The notes under the pieces are model-generated. The model searched no databases. It had not been told where the DNA came from and worked only from the letters and a program-made list of their open reading frames with translations. Source: UBA2779 sp965232615 (GTDB lineage: Bacteria; Spirochaetota; Spirochaetia; DSM-2461). From it: a DNA stretch of 64,000 nt. The stretch lies in NCBI GenBank assembly GCA_965232615.1, contig OZ246985.1, positions 248,001 through 312,000 on the forward strand, in the 5' to 3' direction. Position numbers and translations under genes: made by a program. Positions 1 to 7,590 of the stretch are shown piece by piece. Numbering within the stretch: the stretch's first letter is position 1; each line of letters opens with the position of its first letter.

Positions 1-380
1 TCACGATAGCAGTTAATCCGAAAGAACACACGATAGGAACGGTGTCCTATACAGTGATAAACGCCAGCAAAGATGTTGCGATTACGTCGGTGAGCCCGAG
101 CTTTACAGACGCACTGCCAGATGGCGCAACGGCTGAATACACGGTGGCCCCCGCTCTTCCCGCCGGCCTGGACCTCGACCCTGACACGGGAGAAATTACC
201 GGGACCCCCTCCGCGGGGCAGGTAGCGACGGAGCACACCGTTACCCTCACCCTGACGGGGAACTATTCGGGAACGACGACAGCCTTAATAACAGTCACCG
301 TTGACACCAGGGCCCCCTGGGTGGAATCTCTGGTTTATGATACCGCCTCTGTCATCGTTGAAGTGAAGGGCGGCAAAGTC

Positions 381-1114
381 GCCAGTGCAGTAACCATTGC
401 CTCGCCCACCCTCACAAAGAAGACCGGAGTCCCATCTTCCATAACAGCAGAGTATTCCAGCGTGGAAAACAGAGTTGCTGTCGTCAGCAGCACTGGAGCG
501 ATCACCATCTCAGCCGGAACGGATCTCTCGGGCATTGACGGGAATGACTTCACCTTCAATATAAAGGCAATTGACAGCGGCGGCGCCTATGCCGACTTCC
601 AGAAGACAGTTACAGTAAAATTGCAGAAAGTAAAAAGCATTACATTCGGCGCGCCTCCAACGCTGACCTACGGTGATGCACCCCGGACATTGACAGCTCA
701 GGTGGATGCGGTGAACGGCGCCGACACCACGGTGACATATAGCACATCGGATGCCAATTTTGCGACCGTGTTGCGACCGTGGACGCCGGGACAGGAGAAT
801 TGACGATAGAAGCCGCAGGAGAAGTCACCATAACGGCAACTTCAGGCTATGACTCTTCGGTTACAAGCGAACAGACTCTCACTATCGCTCAAAAAGATAT
901 TGCAACAGTGACGGGCTTCTCTATACACCCACCGTAGGAAGTGACGGAGCGTCCCGCAAGAAGCCCATGCCGCGACTGAGGTCTGGACCGTGAAGGCCGC
1001 CGTTGGAGACTCAACGTACACGGCAACGACCAAAATGTCCCCCCCTTGCAAGAATCAACTTTCTCCGTAACGATCAACAATGCCGGTCTGAACGCAGGAA
1101 CTGATTACGGCCTC
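381..1114 (+). repeat. Repeat unit A of decayed surface-protein gene (734 bp)
   Basis: This unit starts at gccagtgcagtaaccattgc and recurs as unit B at 1115. The copies share long near-identical blocks: 381-520 with 1115-1238, 630-757 with about 1276-1400, and the stretch ending in gaactgattacggcct. Unit A itself carries a frameshifting 11-bp duplication and an in-frame stop near 936 (ccg tag). Confidence 0.8.
760..781 (+). repeat. 11-bp tandem duplication causing frameshift
   Basis: The word ttgcgaccgtg occurs twice back to back. Removing one copy restores a continuous frame from the Ig-like repeat (SDANFATV) into DAGTGELTIEAAGEVTIT and onward to about 940. With both copies the frame ends at the stop at 801-803. 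Confidence 0.85.
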
Positions 1115-1619
1115 GCCAGTGCAGTAACCATTGCCTCGCCCACCCTCACGTAGAAGTTACATCTTCCATAACAGCAGAGTATTCCAGCGCGGAAAACAGA
1201 GTTGCTGTCGACAGCAGCACTGGAGAGATCACCATCTGCCGTCACCATAGATAACGACGGTCTAGTCTCAGAAAGTAAAAAGCATTACATTCGGCGCGCC
1301 TCCAACGCTGACCTACGGTGATGCATCCCGGACATTGACAGCTCAGGTGGATGCGGTGAACGGCGCCGACACCACGGTGACATATAGCACATCGGATACA
1401 CCGTGGACGCCGGGACAGGAGAATTGACGATACAGCGGCAGGAGAAGTCACCATAACGGACCTTTGACTCTTCGGGGAACAGACTCTCACTATCGCTCAA
1501 AAAGATATTGCAACAGTGAAGGCTTCTCTATTTCCGTTGATAACCAAACTGACCGGTTGCTAGCATCAACTTTCACCGTAACGATCAACAATTCTGTCGC
1601 AGGAACTGATTACGGCCTG
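1115..1619 (+). repeat. Repeat unit B, internally deleted copy of unit A (505 bp)
   Basis: This copy abuts unit A directly. It matches unit A in the same order but lacks about 230 bp in total, lost as several separate deletions. Examples are the block between acatcgga and ccgtggacgcc, which is much shorter than in A, and the loss of gccaattttgcg. Point differences between matching blocks are few, so the deletions are recent relative to the duplication. Confidence 0.75.
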
Positions 1620-2087
1620 AGCATAGAGAAAAATGGACAGCTGCCGTCACCGATAGGTAAAGAGCACACGGCACAGGCGATGCCGGAACCTACACCGTTA
1701 CAGCCGGAAGGGGCAACTACTTGAAAACTATTCGTACTGACGGTAGTGTACAGCGTAGGATGCCGGAGGGAAAATCTTCTATGTGAACCATCGATGGATG
1801 GACTTACCTGGAGGCGGCCTCGCAGGATCAAGCTAATCGTGTTCTATGGGATAGGGATCGTTATGAAACAGAGATTGGCGGCACGGGCACAGCCATAGGA
1901 ACCGGAGAATCCAACACAGCGAAGATAGTGTCCGCACTTAGTGAAAAAGGAGTAACGGATTACGCGGCGAAAATCTGTAGCGATTTAGTGTTGGGCGGCT
2001 ATGACGACTGGTTTCTGCCGTCCAGGGATGAGTTGAATGAGTTGTATAACCAGAAAGATTCAGTAGGCGGCTTCGTATCTGACTGCT

Positions 2088-2212
2088 ACTGGTCTTCTTC
2101 AGAGATCAGTACCACCACCGCATGGGGGTATTACTTCATCCCGATAGACGGCTTCCAAGAAGAACGCAGCAAGATCGGCGTAAATTATGTTCGTGCGGTG
2201 CGGGCTTTTTAA
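2088..2212 (+). other. Candidate DGR variable region (VR) at 3' end of DUF1566 domain
   Basis: Between the conserved YWSSSE and NYVRAVRAF motifs the codons are dominated by NNC triplets (ATC, ACC three times, TAC, TTC, ATC, GAC, GGC, TTC, CGC, AGC, ATC, GGC). This is what adenine mutagenesis of an AAC-rich template repeat would produce. Family members with DGRs carry runs of Asn at these positions. The region ends in a GC-rich stretch (gtgcggtgcgggc) at the stop codon, resembling an initiation-of-mutagenic-homing site. No template repeat was recognised in the window, so the VR role is an inference. Confidence 0.6.
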
Positions 2213-2233
2213 CTATTTGTTCATTTAACTATT

Positions 2234-2266
2234 GCATTCAGCGTTGGTTAAGCCAACGCTGAATGC
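2234..2266. other. Perfect 14-bp hairpin 21 bp after the DUF1566 stop
   Basis: The arms GCATTCAGCGTTGG and CCAACGCTGAATGC are perfect complements around a 5-nt loop (ttaag). No T-run follows on either strand, which argues against a simple intrinsic terminator. Its position just 3' of a candidate VR matches the hairpin or cruciform that DGR target sites are known to require. Confidence 0.7.
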
Positions 2267-2293
2267 CGCATTTCTTACACAGCCTGAACTTAC

Positions 2294-2563
2294 GGGCACC
2301 TCTAAAAACCCCATTGAGTACTCGACTCGACCTGCCTGCCGCGCAGGGCACGGCGCTGGCAGGTCTTTTCCGCCGCTACTGCGTTGTCAAAATACTCAAC
2401 TAAGCCCAGCTACGCTTGAACTTTTGCCTGCCTGTGCGTGTCCGCACGCAGACAGGCCGCCTTGTATCGACAAAAAATTTAATCAGGTGTGTACCGCAGG
2501 GCGTAGCCCGAGGAACACACCGCCAATGCGTCAATTTCCTAAAGCTGTTTTTTAGAGGTGCCC
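2294..2563. mobile_element. 270-bp MITE-like element with 15-bp terminal inverted repeats
   Basis: The ends GGGCACCTCTAAAAA and TTTTTAGAGGTGCCC are perfect inverted repeats. The interior has no transposase-length ORF and contains further GC-rich palindromes (cctgcctgccgcgcagg; gtgcgtgtccgcacgcag). A target duplication is not clear at the flanks. The element is probably a non-autonomous derivative of an insertion sequence; its family cannot be fixed from this window. It separates the DUF1566 gene from a BspA-type repeat fragment. Confidence 0.75.
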
Positions 2564-2720
2564 TCAAGACTGGTTGACATTCATCACCCTGATGGAATCA
2601 CATCCATTGGGAATTATGCATTCGATGGATGTACCAGTCTGGCTCTTACCAGCCTACCTGATGGAATCACATCCATTGAGGAACGGGCATTCAATAAATG
2701 TACCAGCTTATTGGAATGCA
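2564..2720 (+). pseudogene. Fragment of BspA-type leucine-rich-repeat (LRR_5) protein
   Basis: Directly after the mobile element one frame encodes two consecutive 23-residue LRR_5 units, around PDGITSIGNYAFDGCTSL and PDGITSIEERAFNKCTSL. The DNA word cctgatggaatcacatccat is repeated exactly 69 bp apart (2588 and 2657). After about 2715 the frame no longer resembles LRR and runs antisense into amrA. There is no start codon or signal peptide, so this is a stranded fragment of a surface LRR protein whose 5' part has been lost at the element boundary. Confidence 0.75.
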
Positions 2721-2773
2721 TTGAGAGATACCTTCCCTATCCACTGGCAATATCCATGAAACAGCTGGGCGTT

Positions 2774-3325
2774 TCAATTCTGTTCCGTAAAAGACTCTGT
2801 TGTGAAGGCTTCAAGCACAGCTTCAGGGTTTTTCCATGCATTGGACGGAACACCGGCTTTAAGGCAAAGGTTCTTGAGATAATCCAGCAGGTTCCACCCT
2901 TGCTCTCCGGGAACCTGTGGGAGGAAAACTCCTGAGCGATGACCCAGGGATAGTAACAGGCCGTGTTTACCAATTTCAACATCATTTGCTTTTACAGGAA
3001 ATAAAGCAGAAAGCCGTGAGATCTCAATTCTGACGGTACTAAGTTCCTGCTCATTCAGAGGAGGAAAGCGTGGATCGGAAAACGCGGCGGAACAGGCTGT
3101 GTCCGCGACAGTTTGCAGGATGGGTTTCTCAGAAGCCAGTTGCCCAATGCATCCGCGCAATTCACCATCAATTTTCAAAGTAACAAATACCCCTCCGGAT
3201 CCTGCAGGTGTTTCAGCTCCATGCGGCAGGAATTGCTGAGGGTTCACCAGGCGATTCTGGAGCTTGGCCTGGATTGCCATTCGGGCTATAGTAAGTAAGG
3301 TAAGACGATCTTTATTACTGGTCAT
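2774..3325 (-). CDS. amrA: AMMECR1-domain protein (AmmeMemoRadiSam system protein A)
   Basis: The 183-residue protein matches the AMMECR1 fold: GVFVTLKIDGELRGCIGQL near residues 45-63, then DTACSAAFSDPRFPPL, and a C-terminal WNLLDYLKNLCLKAG helix. The LRGCIG motif is the family signature. In many genomes it sits with a MEMO-family protein and a radical-SAM enzyme, but neither partner is present here. Its exact reaction is not established for the family. The 3' end faces the LRR fragment on the other strand. Length is normal for the family, and the product is likely cytoplasmic. Confidence 0.85.
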   Translation of the reverse strand: MTSNKDRLTLLTIARMAIQAKLQNRLVNPQQFLPHGAETPAGSGGVFVTLKIDGELRGCIGQLASEKPILQTVADTACSAAFSDPRFPPLNEQELSTVRIEISRLSALFPVKANDVEIGKHGLLLSLGHRSGVFLPQVPGEQGWNLLDYLKNLCLKAGVPSNAWKNPEAVLEAFTTESFTEQN

Positions 3326-3361
3326 GAGGTATTATCTGCCTGAAGAGGAGTTCAGTCTATG

Positions 3362-3375
3362 GGGCACCTCTAAAA
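3362..3375 (+). repeat. Solo terminal repeat of the 270-bp element family
   Basis: The sequence gggcacctctaaaa repeats the left end of the element at 2294, but no partner end follows. It lies in the 229-bp gap upstream of amrA (3326-3554), where nothing else was recognised. It may be the remnant of a second insertion or a one-ended deletion product. Confidence 0.55.
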
Positions 3376-3554
3376 GACTGAAAACGAAAAAAATATAAAA
3401 GAGGGGATTATCCACTCATTTTTTAATAGCATACGATACCTCCTGAGTTTTCAGATGAATATAGTTCAAACGAATTTTGCTATCAATTGTATTGCTGCCC
3501 AGGAACCAGGCGATTATCAGGTGGGATTCTGTCAGAAGTATGTCAGCCAGGAGG

Positions 3555-4070
3555 CTATGAGCATCGATCAATGAAGATTTTGCTTCGTCTGCCAATAAGC
3601 TTATCTGTTACTTCCTTAACAAATCTATCTCTGACAGTGATAAGAAGAGGTTTCTCGTTTGCGAATCGGAGTAATTGGCACCAACCTCTACCCTCAAGTT
3701 CAATTTTCCCAACTTCGTCGATGGCAATGATCTGTTTCTGGTAGGAACCAATAATCCTGCTGGTCAGGGAATCGAATTGAGTTTGGTGAACAATGAATCG
3801 ATTGTAAGAAAAATCGCCAGGATTCATCCGATTGGATTCCTCCATAAGAACAGTGGTCTTACCCGAATTTATATCCTTTGCTATATAGCGGTTTTTCAGT
3901 TCAGTTGACTCTGCAATAATACCTGTTAGACTGAATTCTCCCTGTAAGGATGCTAAAATGCTTTTGAAGTGAGTAGTTTTACCGGAGTTGCGCCCAGCGC
4001 AGATGATGAGGCAGGGAAAACCACCACTGCGGCAATCGATTATAAAAGACTCAAGCAGGGAAGACGACAT
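3555..4070 (-). CDS. THEP1-like P-loop NTPase
   Basis: The N-terminal Walker A is CAGRNSGKTT (about residues 27-36 of the longer frame). A hydrophobic Walker B, IIAIDEVGKIELEG, follows near residue 120. This DEVGK(I/M)E pattern is typical of THEP1/NTPase_1 nucleoside-triphosphatases. I chose the ATG at 4070 because a GGGAGG Shine-Dalgarno lies about 10 nt upstream; the GTG at 4079 is too close to it. It is followed upstream on the same strand by a membrane protein and a truncated mobA, a set often seen near molybdenum-hydroxylase genes. A MobB-like role is an alternative. Cytoplasmic; substrate unknown. Confidence 0.7.
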   Translation of the reverse strand: MSSSLLESFIIDCRSGGFPCLIICAGRNSGKTTHFKSILASLQGEFSLTGIIAESTELKNRYIAKDINSGKTTVLMEESNRMNPGDFSYNRFIVHQTQFDSLTSRIIGSYQKQIIAIDEVGKIELEGRGWCQLLRFANEKPLLITVRDRFVKEVTDKLIGRRSKIFIDRCS

Positions 4071-4134
4071 GAAGAGCACGACCTCCCGGACAGGAGATAG
4101 TGCTCTTTGGAAAAAATGGGATTTTCAACGCTGG

Positions 4135-4773
4135 CTAAGGGATGAATACTTCCAGGGCAATAGCAACACATAGTGCCGTGAAGAGCCCGGCAGGGGCAAA
4201 CGCAACCTTTTCATACAGTTTTTCAGCATGACCTTTCAGTGGGAATCGTATTGCCAATGCAAGAAAACCTGCAATGAAAAGTCCACTAAAAAATGGAGTT
4301 ACTGTTAAGAACGGAACCCAGCGTTCCGGCGGCATCTGCCACATACCCCTGGTGTTCATCAGATAGGGTACGTAAAGGAAGGGGATTCGCCATATAATAG
4401 ATGTTGCAAAACCCATGCTAAAAAGTGTGATTAACCGTGTTGAATTGCCAAGCATGACAGGCATGATCAGTAATACAGCCAGACCTTCAATGACGATGGC
4501 CATCATTGGGTTAAAAACATCGGTGGCTGGCATCAGGAAGTTAACAGATTTTATAGTTGCCGCAACCACGGCTGTTAAAAATATGGCCTGTGACTTGTCC
4601 GTCTTCTTGTAGGCATTGTACATACACAGTACACCTATGGGAAACATGATTGCCCCTGAGATTCTCAGGCCGGCGATTACCGGGATAGCATGCAGGGCAT
4701 AACCCAGTGTTGCTTCGACAATACCCCACAGGGCACCATAATGTAAAACCTTAAACCACGATTTTTTGTCCAT
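4135..4773 (-). CDS. Six-to-seven-TM integral membrane protein of unknown function
   Basis: The 212-residue protein has a short charged N-terminus (MDKKSWFK) and about six hydrophobic segments, including GALWGIVEATLGYALHAIPV, AIFLTAVVAATIKSVNFLM, AIVIEGLAVLLIMPVML, the FLTVTPFFSGLFIAGFLAL segment and a C-terminal AGLFTALCVAIALEVFI. Size and layout resemble ECF-type S components or small permeases, but no diagnostic motif was seen. It overlaps the mobA fragment by 23 nt and has a good Shine-Dalgarno (AAGGAG) inside that gene, which indicates translational coupling. I do not recognise its family. Confidence 0.65.
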   Translation of the reverse strand: MDKKSWFKVLHYGALWGIVEATLGYALHAIPVIAGLRISGAIMFPIGVLCMYNAYKKTDKSQAIFLTAVVAATIKSVNFLMPATDVFNPMMAIVIEGLAVLLIMPVMLGNSTRLITLFSMGFATSIIWRIPFLYVPYLMNTRGMWQMPPERWVPFLTVTPFFSGLFIAGFLALAIRFPLKGHAEKLYEKVAFAPAGLFTALCVAIALEVFIP

Positions 4774-5134
4774 GATCTTCTCCTTGTAATTTATTGAGAT
4801 ATGATGGTGTATTTACATTGAATAACGGTACGGCCGAATCCAACATAATACGTCTTATTTTCGCATGATTGAGCATTTTCTGCAAGCTCAATTCGCCATT
4901 ATTGAAAGCAGTATGAATTCTATCGAACATTGTACTCTCATAAATTCCGCAAAGAGGCTCAATATGGGAGTTTAATTCAAAAAACACTCCTTCCCCGCCT
5001 CGGTGATGTATCAATTGTTGCAACAGTCCAACATTGATATCAGGCATATCACAGGCCACCGCAAGGAAGGAATATCCTGGAAATTCAGTTAGGGTCATAG
5101 TCGAGCCGTGAGGCGTAAGTCCGTCAGACTCCTG
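4751..5134 (-). pseudogene. Truncated MobA-like nucleotidyltransferase (C-terminal part)
   Basis: The frame encodes the second half of a MobA/MocA-type molybdenum-cofactor nucleotidyltransferase: FLAVACDMPDI (the metal-binding DMP motif), then HIEPLCGIYES and the C-terminal PLFNVNTPSYL signature. The N-terminal half, including the glycine-rich LAGGxSxRMG nucleotide loop, is absent. The frame runs straight into the 140-bp inverted-repeat element at 5135, and beyond that element is only a hairpin and the next gene. The gene was therefore cut by the insertion together with a deletion. An active enzyme is unlikely because the nucleotide loop is missing. Confidence 0.75.
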
Positions 5135-5274
5135 GTGCTTTGTACAGCAAAAAGATTCGCTTCCAGATAAGACAGATAAAGGTTCTTAAACCGGAGTGTG
5201 CCTGAGGCACATGAGGATTCAATGTTCTATATCCAACGCCGCATGGATGCGAAGATTAAAGCTGTACAAAGCAC
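5135..5274. mobile_element. 140-bp MITE-like element, copy 1
   Basis: The ends GTGCTTTGTACAGC and GCTGTACAAAGCAC are perfect 14-bp inverted repeats. The whole element is repeated in inverse orientation at 18397-18538 with roughly 90% identity by eye. It has no coding capacity. No clear target duplication is visible. It marks the break point of the mobA fragment. Confidence 0.8.
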
Positions 5275-5280
5275 AAAGTT

Positions 5281-5306
5281 CGAGCCTGATTCTGCAATCA
5301 GGCTCG
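5281..5306 (-). terminator. Hairpin downstream of xanthine/uracil permease
   Basis: The arms cgagcctgatt and aatcaggctcg form a perfect 11-bp stem with a 4-nt loop, 8 bp past the permease stop. Only a short weak T-stretch follows on the minus strand (aacttt), so intrinsic termination is plausible rather than certain. Confidence 0.6.
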
Positions 5307-5314
5307 GCATGCTA

Positions 5315-6691
5315 TTACAGGGCAGACTTTTCCCTGAGAGATTGAGGTAAAATGACATTGAGAAAGATTGCTGTAAGTCCGCCAGTGGTGATGGCAGATC
5401 CAAATACCTGCTTCACAAATGGGGGGAAGTTCTGAAGAATCATTGGATTCAGAACGACACCCAGACCTAAACCAAATGATAAAGCCATAATCATGATGCC
5501 CCGCCTGTCAATAACAGAAGTAGAGATAATCCGAATACCTGATGCGGCTACAGTTGCAAACATGATAATGGTTGCCCCTCCCAGAACAGACTTGGGAATA
5601 ATTGAGAATATTCCGCCTACAATGGGGAACAGACCGAATAGAACCAATAAACCAGCAATGTAATAACCGACTCGGCGACTTGCGACACCTGTCAATTGAA
5701 TTACACCGTTATTCTGACTAAAAGTGGTATTGGGGAAAGAATTAAATACAGCCGCAAGAGCAGAATTAACGCCGTCACCAAGAACACCGCCTGAGATCCT
5801 CTTCATATAGACATCTCCTTCAATGGGTTCTCCAGAGATCATGGAGGTAGCAGTGAGATCACCAATGGATTCCACTGTGGTGATTAAATAGAGCAGTGCC
5901 ATGGGTATGACATAACTCCAGTGAATCTTAAAAAATCCAAACTTAAATGGAATCGGAGCATTGATAACACTCAAATCTGACAATGGAGCTAAACTGACCT
6001 GACCCATAATTCCAGCCACAATATATCCTAGAACAAGTCCAATCAGAATGGAACTCAGCCGGATAAACTTGTTCCTGTTGCGATTGAGGATGACAATGAC
6101 CACCAGAACCAGGCCGGCCAGCATAAGATTCTGAGTACTCGCAAAGAATTCTGGTTTATTGTCCATTAACCACTGTCCGCCGCCAATATCGGTAATCCCA
6201 ACCCGGATTAGGGACAGGCCGATAAGAGTCACAACAATTCCGCTTATCAGAGGTGTAATAAATCTCCGGAGGAACTTGATAAATCGACTGAAGACAATTT
6301 CAACAGTGGAACACACAAAACAAGTTCCAAAAATGGTAGCGAGGATATCATTGGTACTGCCCCCATCACCTTTAACAGCAAAACCGATAGCCAGTACCGT
6401 ACCCAGGAATGTGAAACTGGTACCCTGAACACTCAGCAGGCCGGAACCAACTGGTCCGATTCTCCGAGCCTGTATGAATGTTGATATTCCCGAAACAAAA
6501 AGAGCCATATTGATAATAAAAGCTTTTGTCGGCAAATCAAAACCCAGTGCTCCACAAATAATTATTGGGGGAGTTACAATGCCGACAAAAATTGAAAGCA
6601 GGTGCTGCAGGCCGGCAAAAACTGACGTGGAAACCGATGGCTTATCTTCCAGACCGAAGATAAGATCCGAATGTAGATTGTCTTTTTTCAT
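5315..6691 (-). CDS. NCS2-family uracil/xanthine permease
   Basis: The protein is a polytopic nucleobase:cation symporter-2 transporter of about 458 residues. It shows the NCS2 signature FSQNNGVIQLTGVASRRVG, which fits the NxGxxxxTxxxxRxxG pattern, and an early GLQHLLSIFVGIVTPPIII segment. The start at 6691 (MKKDNL) is chosen because a GGAGGA Shine-Dalgarno lies just upstream; the longer frame has none. It imports a purine or pyrimidine base across the inner membrane. It is divergent from the amino-acid ABC operon, and its neighbour mobA' fits a former molybdenum-dependent purine-catabolic locus. The substrate is not resolvable from sequence alone. Confidence 0.85.
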   Translation of the reverse strand: MKKDNLHSDLIFGLEDKPSVSTSVFAGLQHLLSIFVGIVTPPIIICGALGFDLPTKAFIINMALFVSGISTFIQARRIGPVGSGLLSVQGTSFTFLGTVLAIGFAVKGDGGSTNDILATIFGTCFVCSTVEIVFSRFIKFLRRFITPLISGIVVTLIGLSLIRVGITDIGGGQWLMDNKPEFFASTQNLMLAGLVLVVIVILNRNRNKFIRLSSILIGLVLGYIVAGIMGQVSLAPLSDLSVINAPIPFKFGFFKIHWSYVIPMALLYLITTVESIGDLTATSMISGEPIEGDVYMKRISGGVLGDGVNSALAAVFNSFPNTTFSQNNGVIQLTGVASRRVGYYIAGLLVLFGLFPIVGGIFSIIPKSVLGGATIIMFATVAASGIRIISTSVIDRRGIMIMALSFGLGLGVVLNPMILQNFPPFVKQVFGSAITTGGLTAIFLNVILPQSLREKSAL

Positions 6692-6726
6692 AGAATTCCT
6701 CCATGGAAAAGTATAGTAGCACAAAA

Positions 6727-6822
6727 CTGCCAGTGGAAACAATGACGATGTAAATCAATAAATTTGATTTTTTTTATGGCTTACAAACTTCGCATTTCTT
6801 CCTTGATCCTGTACACTGGCAG
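6727..6822. promoter_or_regulatory. Divergent intergenic region with mirrored 9-bp sites
   Basis: The words CTGCCAGTG (6727-6735) and CACTGGCAG (6814-6822) are exact inverted copies. One lies just upstream of the permease Shine-Dalgarno and the other just upstream of the AAAGGAG of the amino-acid operon. The AT-rich middle (6750-6775) would hold the promoters. A shared regulator binding both ends is an inference. Confidence 0.4.
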
Positions 6823-6837
6823 AAAGGAGAACAATTT

Positions 6838-7590
6838 ATGAAGAAGATATTTCTCATTACTCTGGCTATTTCACTGGCGGTAGCAATGACCGTCAGTGCG
6901 AAAGGTGGTAAAGAAGAAGGGAAAGTTTACGTATTTGCATCGGATGCTACATGGCCCCCCATGGAATATGTCAACGATGAAGGTGACATAGTAGGTTTTG
7001 ATATGGACTTCCTGGCGGCTGTAGCGAAAGCTGCAGGATTTGAGTATGAAGTGCAAAACACGGGCTGGGATGGAATATTTGCCGGTTTGGCCAATGGTGC
7101 CTATGATGCAATTATCAGTTCTGTTACTATTACCAAAGAACGGACTCAAACGATGGATTTTTCAGATCCATACATTAATGCCGGTCAAATTCTCATCGTT
7201 CCTTTCGATTACAGCGGTGGTGATCAACTGTCTGATTTCACTGGCATGAAAGTGGGTGTCCAGCAGGGCACAACTGGTGATTTCGCGGTTGAAGACATTG
7301 ATGGTATTGATCGTCGTGCCTATGATGACATCGGTTTGGCCGTGGAAGATCTGGTCAATGGCAACCTTGATGCCGCAGTGTGCGACTCTGTCACTGCTAT
7401 TGATTATGTCTCCGCCAACAAGAATTTCAAGGGTAAACTGAAGATCCTGGGTGAACCATTTACAGAAGAAGAATATGGTATTGCTGTACACAAAGGTAAC
7501 GAGGAACTCCTCAACCTTATTAACAGTGGTATAGCCAAAGTGTTCGCTGATGGAACTCAGGCCGAACTGGTCAAGAAGTGGCTGTACTGA
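6838..7590 (+). CDS. Polar amino-acid ABC transporter substrate-binding protein
   Basis: A Sec signal peptide (MKKIFLITLAISLAVAMTVSA) precedes a SBP_bac_3 domain. Family motifs include ATWPPMEYVNDEGDIVGFDMDF, then GWDGIFAGLANGAYDAIISSVTIT, and TMDFSDPYINAGQILIV. There is no lipobox Cys, so it is probably a soluble periplasmic protein. A strong AAAGGAG sits 8 nt before the ATG. The gene overlaps or abuts its permease and ATPase genes in one operon (SBP-permease-ATPase). The family covers glutamine, glutamate, arginine, histidine and cystine; the ligand here cannot be fixed. Confidence 0.9.
   Translation: MKKIFLITLAISLAVAMTVSAKGGKEEGKVYVFASDATWPPMEYVNDEGDIVGFDMDFLAAVAKAAGFEYEVQNTGWDGIFAGLANGAYDAIISSVTITKERTQTMDFSDPYINAGQILIVPFDYSGGDQLSDFTGMKVGVQQGTTGDFAVEDIDGIDRRAYDDIGLAVEDLVNGNLDAAVCDSVTAIDYVSANKNFKGKLKILGEPFTEEEYGIAVHKGNEELLNLINSGIAKVFADGTQAELVKKWLY

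Larger units (their letters stand above)
1..2212 (+). pseudogene. Decayed repeat-rich surface protein with C-terminal DUF1566 (Lcl) domain, 5' end outside window
   Basis: The reading frame is open from the left edge to 803 and encodes tandem putative-Ig (He_PIG-like) and MBG/YDG-type beta repeats, for example the segments LPAGLDLDPDTGEITGTPSA and FGAPPTLTYGDAPRTLTAQV. An 11-bp duplication at 760-781 then shifts the frame. From there to about 1786 the protein can only be followed by hopping frames across many small deletions. From 1787 to 2212 the frame is open again and encodes a near-complete DUF1566/Lcl domain (DGWTYLEAA, GGTGTAIGTGE, LGGYDDWFLPS, YWSSSE, YVRAVRAF). Its N-terminal strand, GGKIFYVN, lies just upstream in another frame. 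The GTG at 1928 is therefore not a true start. The family is known as exported or surface ligand-binding proteins. Sequencing error could explain single shifts but not the large repeat deletions. Confidence 0.8.

Noticed and set aside
1..2212. Sequencing error as the sole cause of the broken surface-protein frame
   Set aside because: Large deletions between repeat units and a precise 11-bp duplication are unlikely errors, although single-base shifts near 1750-1790 could be.
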